64,000 bases of DNA from Paenibacillus lentus (GTDB lineage Bacteria > Bacillota > Bacilli > Paenibacillales > Paenibacillaceae). The stretch covers positions 2,108,001 to 2,172,000 of the forward strand of contig NZ_CP034248.1 in the NCBI RefSeq assembly GCF_003931855.1, written 5' to 3'. Position 1 is the first letter of the stretch, and every line of letters starts with the position of its first letter. This document shows positions 1 to 8,961 of this stretch, piece after piece. Under the pieces are notes generated by a model. The model worked only from the letters and a program-made list of their open reading frames with translations, did no database searches and was not told the DNA's origin. The position numbers were made by a program, and so were the translations under genes.

Positions 1-759
1 TCCGAGACATGCACGGGACGCATTCGCTACCTCGGCGTGCTGTTATATGATGCTGATCGGGTGCAGGAAGCGGCTTCCATGCCGGATGAGAGGGATCTGT
101 ATCAGGCGCAATGCGACTTATTCCTTGATCCGAATGATCCCGCCGTCATTGCGCAGGCTCGTGCAGACGGTCTGACGGAGGAGTGGATCGAGGCGGCGCA
201 GAATTCACCGGTTTACAAGCTTGCGATAGAATACAAGCTGGCTTTCCCATTGCATCCGGAATACCGGACATTGCCGATGGTATGGTATGTTCCACCGCTG
301 AGCCCGATTATGAATTACTTCGAAGGCAAGGATTCGATTCAGAATCCAGATATGATTTTTCCGGCCATTGAAGAAATGAGAATGCCTATACAGTATTTAG
401 CGAATATGCTAACCGCCGGCGATCCCGAGCCTGTAAAAGAATCCCTGCAGCGTATGGCGATGATGCGCTCTTATATGAGGTCCTTGCAGACGGGCAAAGC
501 CTTTGACGAGGGACGGCTAAATCGCCTGGGATTGACCGCGCATCAGACCGAGCAAATTTATCGCTTGCTTGCTATTGCCAAGTATGAGGATCGATTCGTA
601 ATTCCAACGTCTCATAAAGAAACGTACTTGGACACTTATCACGCCCAGGGCTCGGCAGGCTTCGGAATGGATTGTGGGGGCTGCGGCATTAGCGGCTCAG
701 GCGGAACGAAAAGTGCGAAAGAAGAAGATCACTTCTATGGGGGAATATGGCGTGATTAA
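1..759 (+). CDS. narH: Respiratory nitrate reductase beta subunit, C-terminal part (5' end outside window)
   Basis: NarH carries the Fe-S clusters that pass electrons from the NarI haem to the NarG molybdenum site on the cytoplasmic side of the membrane. The reading frame is open from base 1 and starts inside the conserved ETCTGRIRYLG segment, whose Cys belongs to the last ferredoxin-type cluster region. About 252 residues are present, roughly half of the usual length. The C-terminus contains a Gly/Cys-rich stretch (MDCGGCGISGSGG). The stop overlaps the narJ start by 8 bases, as expected for a narGHJI operon entering from the left. The product call is firm; only the N-terminal half is unseen. 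Confidence 0.95.
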   Translation, partial: SETCTGRIRYLGVLLYDADRVQEAASMPDERDLYQAQCDLFLDPNDPAVIAQARADGLTEEWIEAAQNSPVYKLAIEYKLAFPLHPEYRTLPMVWYVPPLSPIMNYFEGKDSIQNPDMIFPAIEEMRMPIQYLANMLTAGDPEPVKESLQRMAMMRSYMRSLQTGKAFDEGRLNRLGLTAHQTEQIYRLLAIAKYEDRFVIPTSHKETYLDTYHAQGSAGFGMDCGGCGISGSGGTKSAKEEDHFYGGIWRD

Positions 760-1321
760 TCTCGAGAAGCTGTATGAATATAAGCATGTATTCGGTTTTT
801 TCGCCCAGCAGCTAACATACCCGGAGAAGCTCGATTTCCATCCATCGGTTATTGAAGGGCTGCTGAAGCCGGAGGATCCGGCTTATGAGCATATCGGGCG
901 ATTCTGGGATCTGATGCATGACTGTAGTATGGAGCAAATAGAAGAAATGTACGTACAGACCTTTGATTTTCAAAAGGATTCGACCTTATATATGACTTAC
1001 TTTAAATTCGAAGATACCAAGGAACGCGGGCAAATGCTGGCCAAACTGAAAATTCTATATCAAATGTTTGGCCTTGAAATGCCAGATCATGAGCTGCCTG
1101 ACTATTTGCCGCTGATGTGCGAATTTATTTATGCTGCTAATTGGCAAGGGAACGCGCAAGCGGAGAAGGATTTTAGTGTGCTGGCGGGCGTTATTGAGGA
1201 TGGCACCTATCATTTGCTGAAATCGCTGAAAAAGAGTGAGAATCCCTATTACCACCTGATCAAGGGCTTGCGGGAGACGTTAAAGGCTTGCATCCAACAG
1301 GAGGTGCCGACGAAATTATGA
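752..1321 (+). CDS. narJ: Nitrate reductase assembly chaperone (delta subunit)
   Basis: NarJ is a cytoplasmic chaperone (TorD/NarJ family) that holds apo-NarG until the molybdenum cofactor is inserted and the enzyme docks on NarI. The 189-residue product begins VINLEKLYEYKHVF and is largely helical, as in the family. I chose the GTG at 752 because a GGGGGA ribosome site sits 7 bases upstream; an in-frame ATG at 737 is the alternative and would add five residues. The gene overlaps narH by 8 bases and its TGA overlaps the narI ATG (ATGA), so translation is probably coupled. Confidence 0.9.
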   Translation: MINLEKLYEYKHVFGFFAQQLTYPEKLDFHPSVIEGLLKPEDPAYEHIGRFWDLMHDCSMEQIEEMYVQTFDFQKDSTLYMTYFKFEDTKERGQMLAKLKILYQMFGLEMPDHELPDYLPLMCEFIYAANWQGNAQAEKDFSVLAGVIEDGTYHLLKSLKKSENPYYHLIKGLRETLKACIQQEVPTKL

Positions 1322-2010
1322 ATTTATGGGATCAATTTCTGTGGGTAATCTTCCCTTATTTATGCCTCGTATTGTTTGTTGTCGGCCATATTTACCGTTA
1401 TCGCCATGATCAATTCCACTGGACCGCCAAGTCCAGCGAATTTATTGAGAAGAAGCATCTAAGGCTCGGCAGCTTGATGTTTCATGTGGGCATCATTCCT
1501 GTTATCTTCGGCCATATCGCCGGCTTGGGAATCCCCAAGGAATGGACGCAGGCTCTAGGTATTAGCGATCATCTGTATCACCTCGGCGCGATGTATATCG
1601 GGGGATTATTCGGATTCCTCACACTGGGGGGAATGCTGCTGCTGACCGCTCGGCGCCTGACGATCAAAAATGTGAGGAGATTAAGCTCCGCATCGGACAT
1701 TATCGTAAATTTAGTATTGTTGTTTATTGTCATCATGGGCATGTACAGTACAATCGTTACGAATAATGTTCAGCCGGACTTCGACTATCGCTCGACGATA
1801 TCCGTATGGTTCCGGAATTTGTTTATCCTTCGTCCTGAGGCCAGCTTAATGGCGGATGTGCCGATTTCGTTTAAAATCCACATTTTGGCGGCCTTCTTCA
1901 TCTTTGCATTGTGGCCATTTACAAGACTGGTTCATGTCTGGAGCGTGCCATTGAATTATGTAGGCAGAAGTTATATTCTATACAGAAAGAACCGTAAACA
2001 AGGATTGTAG
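1318..2010 (+). CDS. narI: Respiratory nitrate reductase gamma subunit, membrane cytochrome b
   Basis: NarI anchors NarGH to the membrane and oxidises menaquinol through two b-type haems. The 230-residue protein has five hydrophobic segments and His residues placed as in NarI (for example FHVGIIPVIFGHIAGL near residue 60 and the late VHVWSVP). The length is normal for the family. The start ATG overlaps the narJ stop, with GGAGG 13 bases upstream. It is the last structural gene of the operon; the nreA ribosome site follows about 40 bases later with no obvious terminator between, so the sensor genes may be co-transcribed. Confidence 0.95.
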   Translation: MNLWDQFLWVIFPYLCLVLFVVGHIYRYRHDQFHWTAKSSEFIEKKHLRLGSLMFHVGIIPVIFGHIAGLGIPKEWTQALGISDHLYHLGAMYIGGLFGFLTLGGMLLLTARRLTIKNVRRLSSASDIIVNLVLLFIVIMGMYSTIVTNNVQPDFDYRSTISVWFRNLFILRPEASLMADVPISFKIHILAAFFIFALWPFTRLVHVWSVPLNYVGRSYILYRKNRKQGL

Positions 2011-2059
2011 GGGAGAAGGCGTAATGCCTTCTTTCTTTTCAATAAGCAGGGGTGTAATT

Positions 2060-2527
2060 ATGATGAAGGATGAATCGAATTTTGATTTTCAGCAAGCGAT
2101 TGATTTACTTCGGCAGCGCTTTGAGTTTGATTTTGTTTCGATTGCGCTCGTGCAATCTGCAGCCGATCAATTTGTACTGACATGGCAGTATGTATCAGGT
2201 AATTTAAATGAACGCTATAAACGGATTATCCTGCATTCAGGCAAAGGGATTGCCGGTATGGTGTTCAAGACGGGAAAGCCGATGATCATTCAAAATATAG
2301 CCGATGAACTCGACCCGAATGATTTGTTTAACTATCCGATTATCGTTGCGGAGCAGCTTCAGACCGCATGCGCTACCCCTCTATGGAAGGAAAGCCGTGT
2401 CGCAGGGGTATTACTTGTGGGCTTTCGGGAAAGTAATCGTTTAACATCTTCCTTGCTTGATGATTTCAGGCAATATATAGACCCATCGTTTGGCCCCTAT
2501 TTCACCAGAGAGCTGGTAGAGGAGTGA
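2060..2527 (+). CDS. nreA: GAF-domain nitrate receptor NreA
   Basis: In staphylococci NreA is a GAF protein that binds nitrate and restrains the NreB kinase when nitrate is absent. The 155-residue product matches NreA in size and has a single GAF fold (FDFVSIALVQS, GKGIAGMVFKTGKP). I chose the first of two adjacent ATGs (MMKDE) because AGGGGTG lies 5-6 bases upstream; a longer upstream in-frame extension from 2024 lacks such a site. The TGA overlaps the nreB GTG. Its position between narI and nreB supports the assignment. Nitrate binding itself is inferred from family and context. Confidence 0.85.
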   Translation: MMKDESNFDFQQAIDLLRQRFEFDFVSIALVQSAADQFVLTWQYVSGNLNERYKRIILHSGKGIAGMVFKTGKPMIIQNIADELDPNDLFNYPIIVAEQLQTACATPLWKESRVAGVLLVGFRESNRLTSSLLDDFRQYIDPSFGPYFTRELVEE

Positions 2528-3606
2528 GCCCTTTGCTAGATATGCCGAAAACGGATATGTTGCATCTGTTAAGAAAGATGTACGATAACAGTATAGAGGC
2601 TATTTTCTTCGTCGATGCAGAGGGGAAAATTTTGCATATGAACCCGGCTGCAGAGAATATCCTGGATCTTGATGTGATCGAACAGATGCATAAAGGAGAA
2701 ACGATCACGCTTTGCAACTCCTGTGCCGGCTACACGAGTGAGGAAGCAATGATATCTTGCATGAATTGTTTCTTGCAAAATACAAAGGAGGAGTTCTCTT
2801 CCTTTCAAGTGTATTTGAATACGCGGGGGAAAGGACTCGTTCCTTATGCGGCAAGCTTTCATATGATCGATGAGCCAGAGGGCATCCGTGTCTTCATGCT
2901 GCTTAACTTAACGAAGCAATACCGGACTCAGGAAAGGCTATACCAGACTAATATGACCAAATACGTGATTAAAGCGCAAGAGGACGAGCGCAAGCGGATT
3001 TCACGTGAGCTGCATGATAGTGTTGCTCAGGAGCTGTTAAGCTCCCTCGTCGATTTGCGCGTTCTAAAATATATGAATGCCAACGAAGTCGTCCTGAACA
3101 AGTTACAGCAGACGGAAGCTTCATTAACCCGGCTGCTCGATGATATCCGGCGGTTAGCTGTCGAATTGCGTCCGGCGTCATTGGATGATTTTGGCCTGGA
3201 GGCCGCTTTTCGTTCTCATTTTAAATGGCTGGAGAAAAATTATGGCCTGCTTATCGATTTTAAGGCAGAGCTATCCGCTGCACGGTACAGTAATGAGATG
3301 GAGACCGTGGTTTACCGGATTTGCCAAGAAGCGGTACTGAATGCCCTGAAATATGCGAATACCGATGATATACAGGTCAGGCTGTTTGAGGAGGAAGGAG
3401 AGCTGCAGCTCATCGTGCAGGATGAAGGCTCAGGCTTTCAGCTGAACACAAGGGATCCGAAGGGGACAGGGCTCGGCTTGTTCGGTATGCGGGAGCGTGC
3501 TGAGCTTGTGCAGGGACAATTGAACATTTTGTCTGAGGTGGGCGTGGGAACGACGATCCACCTTCGCATTCCGTTGTCGCCAAAAGAAGGAGGGGAAAAG
3601 GAGTGA
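2524..3606 (+). CDS. nreB: Oxygen-sensing histidine kinase NreB with Fe-S PAS domain
   Basis: NreB senses oxygen by loss of an Fe-S cluster in its PAS domain and phosphorylates NreC under anaerobiosis. The N-terminal PAS region (about residues 15-130) holds C64, C67, C79 and C82, the exact CX2CX11CX2C spacing known for NreB. A HisKA_3 segment follows with the phospho-acceptor H164 ([11 protein letters not shown]), then a HATPase domain with GTGLGLFGM. No membrane segment is visible, so it is cytoplasmic. The GTG at 2524 overlaps the nreA stop; a TTG at 2533 has better spacing (8 bases) from GGAG and may be the real start. Confidence 0.93.
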   Translation: MSPLLDMPKTDMLHLLRKMYDNSIEAIFFVDAEGKILHMNPAAENILDLDVIEQMHKGETITLCNSCAGYTSEEAMISCMNCFLQNTKEEFSSFQVYLNTRGKGLVPYAASFHMIDEPEGIRVFMLLNLTKQYRTQERLYQTNMTKYVIKAQEDERKRISRELHDSVAQELLSSLVDLRVLKYMNANEVVLNKLQQTEASLTRLLDDIRRLAVELRPASLDDFGLEAAFRSHFKWLEKNYGLLIDFKAELSAARYSNEMETVVYRICQEAVLNALKYANTDDIQVRLFEEEGELQLIVQDEGSGFQLNTRDPKGTGLGLFGMRERAELVQGQLNILSEVGVGTTIHLRIPLSPKEGGEKE

Positions 3607-4250
3607 AAATTGTTATCGCTGATGATCACGCCGTCGTTCGCAGCGGCTTTTCCATGATCCTGAATTATCAGCCTGACATGGAGGTTGTGGCCACGGCTGC
3701 GGACGGGATTGAGGCATATCAAATGGTTGCCAAGCATAACCCTGACGTCTTGTTGATGGACTTAAGCATGCCGCCGGGAGAAAGCGGATTAATAGCGACA
3801 GGCAAGATTAGCAGTGATTTTCCCAATACGAAAGTATTGATTCTTACCATGTACGACGATGAGGAATACTTGTTCCATGTTCTAAAAAACGGGGCTGCAG
3901 GCTATGTGTTGAAAAATGCTCCTGATGAGGAATTGCTGACAGCCATTCGCACCGTTCATCAGGGGGGGACGTACATTCACTCGAAGATGGCGACATCCCT
4001 GGTCAGGGAGTTTATTAAGAAAGATCAGGAAACTAGTGATTCCGATCCTTTTAACCTGTTAACGAAGCGGGAGATTGAAGTACTGCCATTGGTCGCCAAG
4101 GGCTATGGCAATAAGGAAATCGCCGAGAAATTGTTTATTTCCGTTAAGACGGTGGAAGTGCACAAGGCAAAAATTATGGAGAAGCTGGGCTTAAAGAGCC
4201 GTCCGGAATTGGTAGAGTATGCCCTCAAAAAGAAGCTGCTCGATTTTTGA
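3603..4250 (+). CDS. nreC: NarL/LuxR-type response regulator NreC
   Basis: NreC is the DNA-binding partner of NreB and activates nitrate and nitrite respiration genes. The 215-residue protein has a receiver domain with acidic pair D7/D8 and phospho-acceptor D53 (LLMDLSMPP), and a C-terminal LuxR-type helix-turn-helix ([15 protein letters not shown] through [16 protein letters not shown]). The GTG start overlaps the nreB TGA, with GGAGG about 10 bases upstream. Likely targets are the nar operon itself and narK next door; I could not pin a specific NreC box. Confidence 0.93.
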   Translation: MKIVIADDHAVVRSGFSMILNYQPDMEVVATAADGIEAYQMVAKHNPDVLLMDLSMPPGESGLIATGKISSDFPNTKVLILTMYDDEEYLFHVLKNGAAGYVLKNAPDEELLTAIRTVHQGGTYIHSKMATSLVREFIKKDQETSDSDPFNLLTKREIEVLPLVAKGYGNKEIAEKLFISVKTVEVHKAKIMEKLGLKSRPELVEYALKKKLLDF

Positions 4251-4318
4251 ACGGAAATTTTTCGTACTTGCCCCACCATCATTTCGATAGTTCAACTTAT
4301 ATAGAAGCGCACAATATT

Positions 4319-4362
4319 TAGGGAATTCCTCTGCAGGATCAGGGGATTTCCCTATTATTTTT
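4319..4362 (+). terminator. Hairpin terminator after nreC
   Basis: TAGGGAA and TTTCCCTA arms flank a short loop and are followed by ATTATTTTT. The stem has internal mismatches. It lies 70 bases after nreC and before narK, so it probably separates the two transcripts; the palindrome could alternatively be a regulator site for narK. Confidence 0.5.
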
Positions 4363-4430
4363 CTCCTCGTACTGCATTTACAATAGGATATGGGAATCAA
4401 TAATACAGTACGCAGGAATTAGGTGATCTG

Positions 4431-5921
4431 ATGATTAGAAAAGTGCAGTTGCCTTTGCAAACGATGAATTTAGTGCTTGGCTTTATGGTATGGGTTATTA
4501 TTTCAGCTCTTATTCCATTTATTAAAGAAGATATTCAAATTCCAGCGGAAAAGCTGGCGATTCTCACGGCGATTCCTGTCGTGCTTGGGTCGATTTTAAG
4601 AATCCCCTTTGGATACTATGCCAATGTGTTCGGGGCACGTTTTGTATTTGCGGTTAGCTTCGTTTTGTTGCTGTTCCCGGTATTCTATATTAGTGAGGCT
4701 TCCTCGTTTACCGATTTAGTCATCGGCGGTTTGTTTTTGGGGATTGGCGGTGCCGTGTTCTCCGTAGGCGTAACATCGCTGCCGAAGTACTATCCGAAGG
4801 AACGGCATGGGCTGGTTAACGGCGTGTATGGCATTGGCAATCTGGGTACGGCGATTACAACGTTTGCAGCTCCGGTGATCGCGACACAAGTGGGCTGGTC
4901 GTTAACGGTTAAGCTTTATCTTGTTCTTCTTTTGATTTTTATCGCATTGAATATTTTGTTTGGTGATCGAAAAGAAGTCAAAGTGAAGACCCCGATTATG
5001 GATGAAATCAAGTCTGTCTATAAAAGCGATAAACTATGGTTGTTCTCACTCTTTTATTTTCTTACCTTTGGTTCGTTCGTAGCTTTTACCGTATACCTGC
5101 CAAATTTTCTAGTCTCTCACTTCGAACTGGAAAAAGTAGATGCAGGGATGCGCACCGCGGGCTTCATCGCCCTGGCTACGTTTATGCGTCCGGTGGGAGG
5201 ATGGCTCGGCGATAAATTTAAACCGTTAATTTTATTGATGGGGATTTTCCTCGGGCTGACATTGTCTGGAATTTTGCTGGCTTTCTCCCCATCGATCGGG
5301 CTGTACACTTTAGGGAGTTTAACTATAGCGATTTGTGCGGGCTTAGGGAATGGTGTTATATTTAAGCTTGTTCCGCAATACTTCAATAAACAGGCGGGAA
5401 CCGTAAATGGGATCGTATCGATGATGGGTGGACTAGGAGGCTTCTTCCCACCGCTTATGCTCTCCATGATTTATTCCATGACCGGGCAGTATTCCATTGG
5501 ATTCATGGCTTTATCCCAAGTAGCTCTTGCTAGTTTGATACTGGTCATCTGGATGTATTATCAGGATCAGCTCGTCATGTCCAGCAAGGTGTTCCGCTAC
5601 ACGGGGCAAGGTATTCTAGTCACGGATTCAATGGGGAAGATTAGCAGCGTAAATCCTGCCTTTACCAAGCTGACGGGTTATGACGAGGAAGAGGTTATTG
5701 GGCATAAGCCGAATATTTTGAAATCAGGGAAGCAATCCAAGTCATTTTATGAAGAAATGTGGCAAACCATCCGAGAAACGGGCCAATGGCAAGGAGAGAT
5801 TTGGAACCGCAGAAAGAATGGAGACGAATACTTGGAGTTTCTGACCATCAATGCAGTTAAAGATGATTCAGGTGAAGTCGTCCACTACGTTGGATTGTTC
5901 AGCGATATTACTACATCGTGA
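4431..5921 (+). CDS. narK: Nitrate/nitrite MFS transporter with C-terminal PAS domain (NarK-PAS fusion)
   Basis: Residues 1 to about 385 form a 12-helix major facilitator protein of the NarK/NasA family, with the nitrate-signature-like Gly-rich segments GNLGTAITTFAAP and GLGNGVIFKLVP. It should exchange nitrate and nitrite across the cytoplasmic membrane for the adjacent reductase. Residues about 387-496 are an added PAS domain (GILVTDSMGKISSVNPAF, GYDEEEVIGHKPNILKSG, ending GLFSDITTS) of the kind usually found before GGDEF or kinase modules, with nothing downstream of it. Typical NarK proteins stop near 390-400 residues, so this is a genuine fusion in one open frame. The PAS ligand is unknown. 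Confidence 0.9.
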   Translation: MIRKVQLPLQTMNLVLGFMVWVIISALIPFIKEDIQIPAEKLAILTAIPVVLGSILRIPFGYYANVFGARFVFAVSFVLLLFPVFYISEASSFTDLVIGGLFLGIGGAVFSVGVTSLPKYYPKERHGLVNGVYGIGNLGTAITTFAAPVIATQVGWSLTVKLYLVLLLIFIALNILFGDRKEVKVKTPIMDEIKSVYKSDKLWLFSLFYFLTFGSFVAFTVYLPNFLVSHFELEKVDAGMRTAGFIALATFMRPVGGWLGDKFKPLILLMGIFLGLTLSGILLAFSPSIGLYTLGSLTIAICAGLGNGVIFKLVPQYFNKQAGTVNGIVSMMGGLGGFFPPLMLSMIYSMTGQYSIGFMALSQVALASLILVIWMYYQDQLVMSSKVFRYTGQGILVTDSMGKISSVNPAFTKLTGYDEEEVIGHKPNILKSGKQSKSFYEEMWQTIRETGQWQGEIWNRRKNGDEYLEFLTINAVKDDSGEVVHYVGLFSDITTS

Positions 5922-5987
5922 AATAAGGGCGACTGGTCATTCGGCTGGTTGCCCTGTTTTATTTTAATAGATATAAGGTGGTTGAAA

Positions 5988-6434
5988 ATGAAGCGATACG
6001 AGATTGTTGACGGGCCTATCGATATTCAGCGTGCCATAGATATGGTGCTTCATCCGGGCGCAGGTGCCGTGACTACGTTTACGGGGCATGTACGGGAGTG
6101 GACACATGGTGTCAGAACGATATACTTGGCTTATGAGGCCTATATTCCGATGGCGGAAAAGAAGCTGGCCCAAATCGGCTCCGAAATTGAAGAGAAATGG
6201 CCGGGTACACGTGTCGCTATAGCTCATCGCATTGGTGAGCTGCACATATCCGATATTGCCGTCGTCATCGCTGTTTCGTCGCCTCATCGGAAGGCCGCCT
6301 ATGAGGCCAATGAGTATGCGATCGAACGGATCAAAGAAATGGTGCCGATTTGGAAGAAGGAAATCTGGGAAGACGGCGAGGAATGGATCGGAGATCAGAA
6401 GAAGAAGCCTGAATATGGGGGGAGTCCGGAATGA
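5988..6434 (+). CDS. moaE: Molybdopterin synthase catalytic subunit
   Basis: MoaE combines with thiocarboxylated MoaD to convert cyclic pyranopterin monophosphate to molybdopterin, the cofactor needed by nitrate reductase. The 148-residue product has the family hallmarks GAVTTFTGHVREWTHG, AHRIGELHISD and the C-terminal PIWKKEIWEDGEEWI with catalytic Lys. I used the ATG at 5988 (MKRYEIVDG) preceded by AAGGTGG; the frame is open further upstream but without a ribosome site. Its stop overlaps the moaD ATG. Confidence 0.95.
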   Translation: MKRYEIVDGPIDIQRAIDMVLHPGAGAVTTFTGHVREWTHGVRTIYLAYEAYIPMAEKKLAQIGSEIEEKWPGTRVAIAHRIGELHISDIAVVIAVSSPHRKAAYEANEYAIERIKEMVPIWKKEIWEDGEEWIGDQKKKPEYGGSPE

Positions 6435-6664
6435 TTCGAGTACTATATTTTGCAGGTCTGCGCGATTTGACGGGAAAGCCGGAGGAGATCATTGATCGTC
6501 GAGAATGGACGGTTCAGGGATTTATGGACTGGGCGAAAGCAACCTACCCAGAGTTTGGTGATAAAACCGTATTTGTTGCTATAAATGAAGAGTATGCTCG
6601 TCCAGATGATGTCATTCAGGCCGGGGATACGGTGGCTATGATCCCTCCAGTGAGCGGTGGGTAA
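6431..6664 (+). CDS. moaD: Molybdopterin synthase sulfur carrier subunit
   Basis: This 77-residue ubiquitin-fold protein ends in the obligatory Gly-Gly (IPPVSGG), the site adenylated and thiocarboxylated before sulfur transfer to the pterin. The ATG overlaps the moaE stop (ATGA) with GGGGGAG upstream, so production of the two subunits is coupled. No moeB/thiF activator is visible in this window. Confidence 0.95.
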   Translation: MIRVLYFAGLRDLTGKPEEIIDRREWTVQGFMDWAKATYPEFGDKTVFVAINEEYARPDDVIQAGDTVAMIPPVSGG

Positions 6665-6713
6665 TTGCGGCAGCGATGTAGTGCTTGTGGAGGAAATGAG
6701 AGGGGCAAATGGG

Positions 6714-7733
6714 ATGATGACGACTGAACCTATACGCGACCAACTGAATCGGCCTATTCGTGATTTGCGCATTTCAGTAACGGATCGCTGCAATTTTCGC
6801 TGCACCTACTGTATGCCCAAGGAGATTTTCGGGGATGATTATCCATTTTTGCCGAAAAACGAGCTTTTGTCACTGGAGGAAATTTGTTATGTAGCGCAGT
6901 TATTTGCTTCCTTGGGTGTCAAGAAGCTGCGTTTAACGGGCGGTGAGCCCTTGCTGCGCAGAAATTTACCGGAACTCGTGGGCATGTTGGCGAACATCGA
7001 AGGGATCGAGGATATAGGTCTGACTACGAATGGACTGCTCCTGAACAAGTATGGCCAAGCGTTATATGATCAAGGCCTCCGAAGATTGAATATCAGCCTG
7101 GATGCACTGAATCCGGAGCTATTTGCCTATATGAATGGACGTGGAATTAAGCCGGCAGCTATTCTTGACAATATCGAGTATGCCAGGGAAATAGGCTTTC
7201 AAATCAAGGTGAATATGGTGGTACAAAAGGGGGTAAACGATCAGGAAATTCTCCCTATGGCTGCTTATTTCAAGGAGAAGGGAATTACATTGTGCTTTAT
7301 CGAGTTTATGGATGTGGGCAACGATAACGCCTGGAGCCTGAAACGGGTCGTTACCAAAAAGGACATTTATGATCAATTATCCTCGGTGTACGAGCTGGAA
7401 GCCTTGGAGCCGCATTACTTTGGGGAAGTTGCGAAGAGATACCGCTATAAGGACGGTAAGGCCGAGATCGGCTTTATTACCTCGGTGTCGGAGTCGTTTT
7501 GTTCGACCTGCACGCGTGCAAGGTTGTCATCAGAAGGAAGATTCTATACTTGCCTGTTCGCCTCCCAGGGATTCGATTTGCGTCAGCTCCTGCGTGGAGG
7601 TGCGTCCAAGGATGAGCTGCTCGCCGCAATCCGAAGCGTCTGGGAGCGACGGGGCGACCGTTATTCGGATGAACGAACGGAGCAGCGGGCCTTACAGCGG
7701 AAGAAAATAAATATGTCTTATATTGGCGGTTAA
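6714..7733 (+). CDS. moaA: GTP 3',8-cyclase (radical SAM)
   Basis: MoaA makes the first committed step of molybdenum cofactor synthesis from GTP. The 339-residue protein has the radical-SAM cysteines C26, C30 and C33 (CNFRCTYC), the GGEPLLR segment and the C-terminal second cluster ([20 protein letters not shown]), and ends in the conserved GG. Start chosen at 6714 because AGAGGGG lies 8 bases upstream; earlier in-frame ATG and GTG codons at 6696 and 6657 are possible. It follows moaD in the same operon. Confidence 0.95.
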   Translation: MMTTEPIRDQLNRPIRDLRISVTDRCNFRCTYCMPKEIFGDDYPFLPKNELLSLEEICYVAQLFASLGVKKLRLTGGEPLLRRNLPELVGMLANIEGIEDIGLTTNGLLLNKYGQALYDQGLRRLNISLDALNPELFAYMNGRGIKPAAILDNIEYAREIGFQIKVNMVVQKGVNDQEILPMAAYFKEKGITLCFIEFMDVGNDNAWSLKRVVTKKDIYDQLSSVYELEALEPHYFGEVAKRYRYKDGKAEIGFITSVSESFCSTCTRARLSSEGRFYTCLFASQGFDLRQLLRGGASKDELLAAIRSVWERRGDRYSDERTEQRALQRKKINMSYIGG

Positions 7734-7766
7734 TAGAAAATGCAATGAGAGAAGAGGTTGGGGCGT

Positions 7767-8492
7767 GTGAAGAAGCAGGGGATCGTAATTCCCCATGAAC
7801 ACGGGGGCTGGGCCATGGTCACCGTTCCATTTGTGATCGGAATGATGTCTGGGCGCCCGCAGTGGATGCATTTGTGGCTATTTCTAGCTTGGTTATTTCT
7901 ATATTTATCTTCATATCCGTTACTGCAATCCTTAAAACGAAAAAAGGATCGCAGACGCTTGATCACTTGGGGAGCCATATATGGGGTCATCGCGCTCTTT
8001 TTTTTGGCACCGGTTCTAATCAGTTTCCCGGAGCTGTTCTATTTTGCTCCGATTTTACTTGTTCTTCTGACAGTGAATATTTGGCATGTGAAACAAAAAT
8101 CGGAACGAGCCGTGTTGAATGATCTCTGCGCTATTCTTACCTTCTCGATGGGCGGAGCGGCCGCCTATTGGATTGGCGGGGGCGGATGGGATCACACCAT
8201 GCTGCTGATCGTTGGATTTAATGTACTTTTTTTCATGGGTAGCGTATTCTTCGTGAAGTCTGTGTTTCGCGAGCGAACGAATACTCGGTGGCTTGTTTGC
8301 GCGAAAGGCTATCACGTCCTATTGCTGATGGCTCCCTGGTTGCTGGGCTTGCCGTGGATGATGATTGCCTACTTGTTTCCATTGATCCGTACCCTTGCTT
8401 TTGCGGGAAAAACATTGCGTCCCATGAAAGTGGGTATCATTGAAATTATCGGTTCCGTCCAGTTTTTGCTGCTTGCTATTGCTGTGTTTTAG
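7767..8492 (+). CDS. YwiC-like membrane protein
   Basis: A 241-residue polytopic membrane protein starting MKKQGIVIPHEHGGWAMV, the signature opening of the YwiC family. B. subtilis ywiC also sits in its nitrate respiration locus (narK-fnr-ywiC-narGHJI), so the neighbourhood is conserved although the function is not known. About seven hydrophobic segments are visible. The GTG at 7767 has AGAGG 9 bases upstream; a TTG at 7758 is an alternative. It is probably transcribed with moaEDA. Confidence 0.8.
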   Translation: MKKQGIVIPHEHGGWAMVTVPFVIGMMSGRPQWMHLWLFLAWLFLYLSSYPLLQSLKRKKDRRRLITWGAIYGVIALFFLAPVLISFPELFYFAPILLVLLTVNIWHVKQKSERAVLNDLCAILTFSMGGAAAYWIGGGGWDHTMLLIVGFNVLFFMGSVFFVKSVFRERTNTRWLVCAKGYHVLLLMAPWLLGLPWMMIAYLFPLIRTLAFAGKTLRPMKVGIIEIIGSVQFLLLAIAVF

Positions 8493-8560
8493 GCATGCTT
8501 GCTGTTTGATGATCTCTCGGCGAGTTAATATGTACTAAATTATATCCCCTCCGCCCTGAT

Positions 8561-8585
8561 GTTTTGATTTCTTTAGAGCGGGTAA
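8561..8585 (+). promoter_or_regulatory. SigB-like promoter
   Basis: GTTTTG, a 13-base spacer and GGGTAA match the Bacillus SigB consensus (GTTTAA, 12-15 bases, GGGTAT) in two near-perfect boxes. It lies 54 bases upstream of a GsiB-like stress gene, which is a classic SigB target in B. subtilis. Confidence 0.6.
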
Positions 8586-8639
8586 TACAATACCGTACCC
8601 GGCGCGGTACCTTACAAATACGATAAGGAGTGAACCAAC

Positions 8640-8849
8640 ATGGCTAACAACAATCGTGACGGTAAGATGAGCTTGGAGGAAGCAGGGCGCAAGGGCGGAG
8701 AGGCAACTGCCAGTAATCATGATAAAGAATTCTATCAGGAGATCGGGCAAAAAGGCGGTGAGGCCCGCAGGGATTCAGACAAGATGAGCCGCGAGGAAGC
8801 GGGACGCAAGGGCGGCGAAGCTCGTGCCCGCCAGCGGAAAGATAAATAA
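8640..8849 (+). CDS. KGG-repeat general stress protein (GsiB-like)
   Basis: A 69-residue, very hydrophilic protein with three KGGEA repeats (AGRKGGEA, IGQKGGEA, AGRKGGEA), as in GsiB and plant LEA group 1 proteins. Such proteins are intrinsically disordered and associated with general stress or desiccation. GsiB has more repeats, so this is a short member. AAGGAG lies 8 bases before the ATG, and a SigB-like promoter is visible upstream. Confidence 0.85.
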   Translation: MANNNRDGKMSLEEAGRKGGEATASNHDKEFYQEIGQKGGEARRDSDKMSREEAGRKGGEARARQRKDK

Positions 8850-8913
8850 GAGTAATGTAATGCGGATAGGCATGATCATATAAGTAAGTATGATCCGGCT
8901 GGCCCTTAGGCCA

Positions 8914-8952
8914 AGCAAAATGACCTCTGATCCATTCAGAGGTCATTTTGCT
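8914..8952. terminator. Bidirectional terminator between the KGG gene and the chemoreceptor gene
   Basis: A perfect 17-bp stem (AGCAAAATGACCTCTGA against its complement) with a 5-base loop lies between convergent genes, with A/T runs on both sides. Confidence 0.85.
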
Positions 8953-8961
8953 GTGCAGTCA

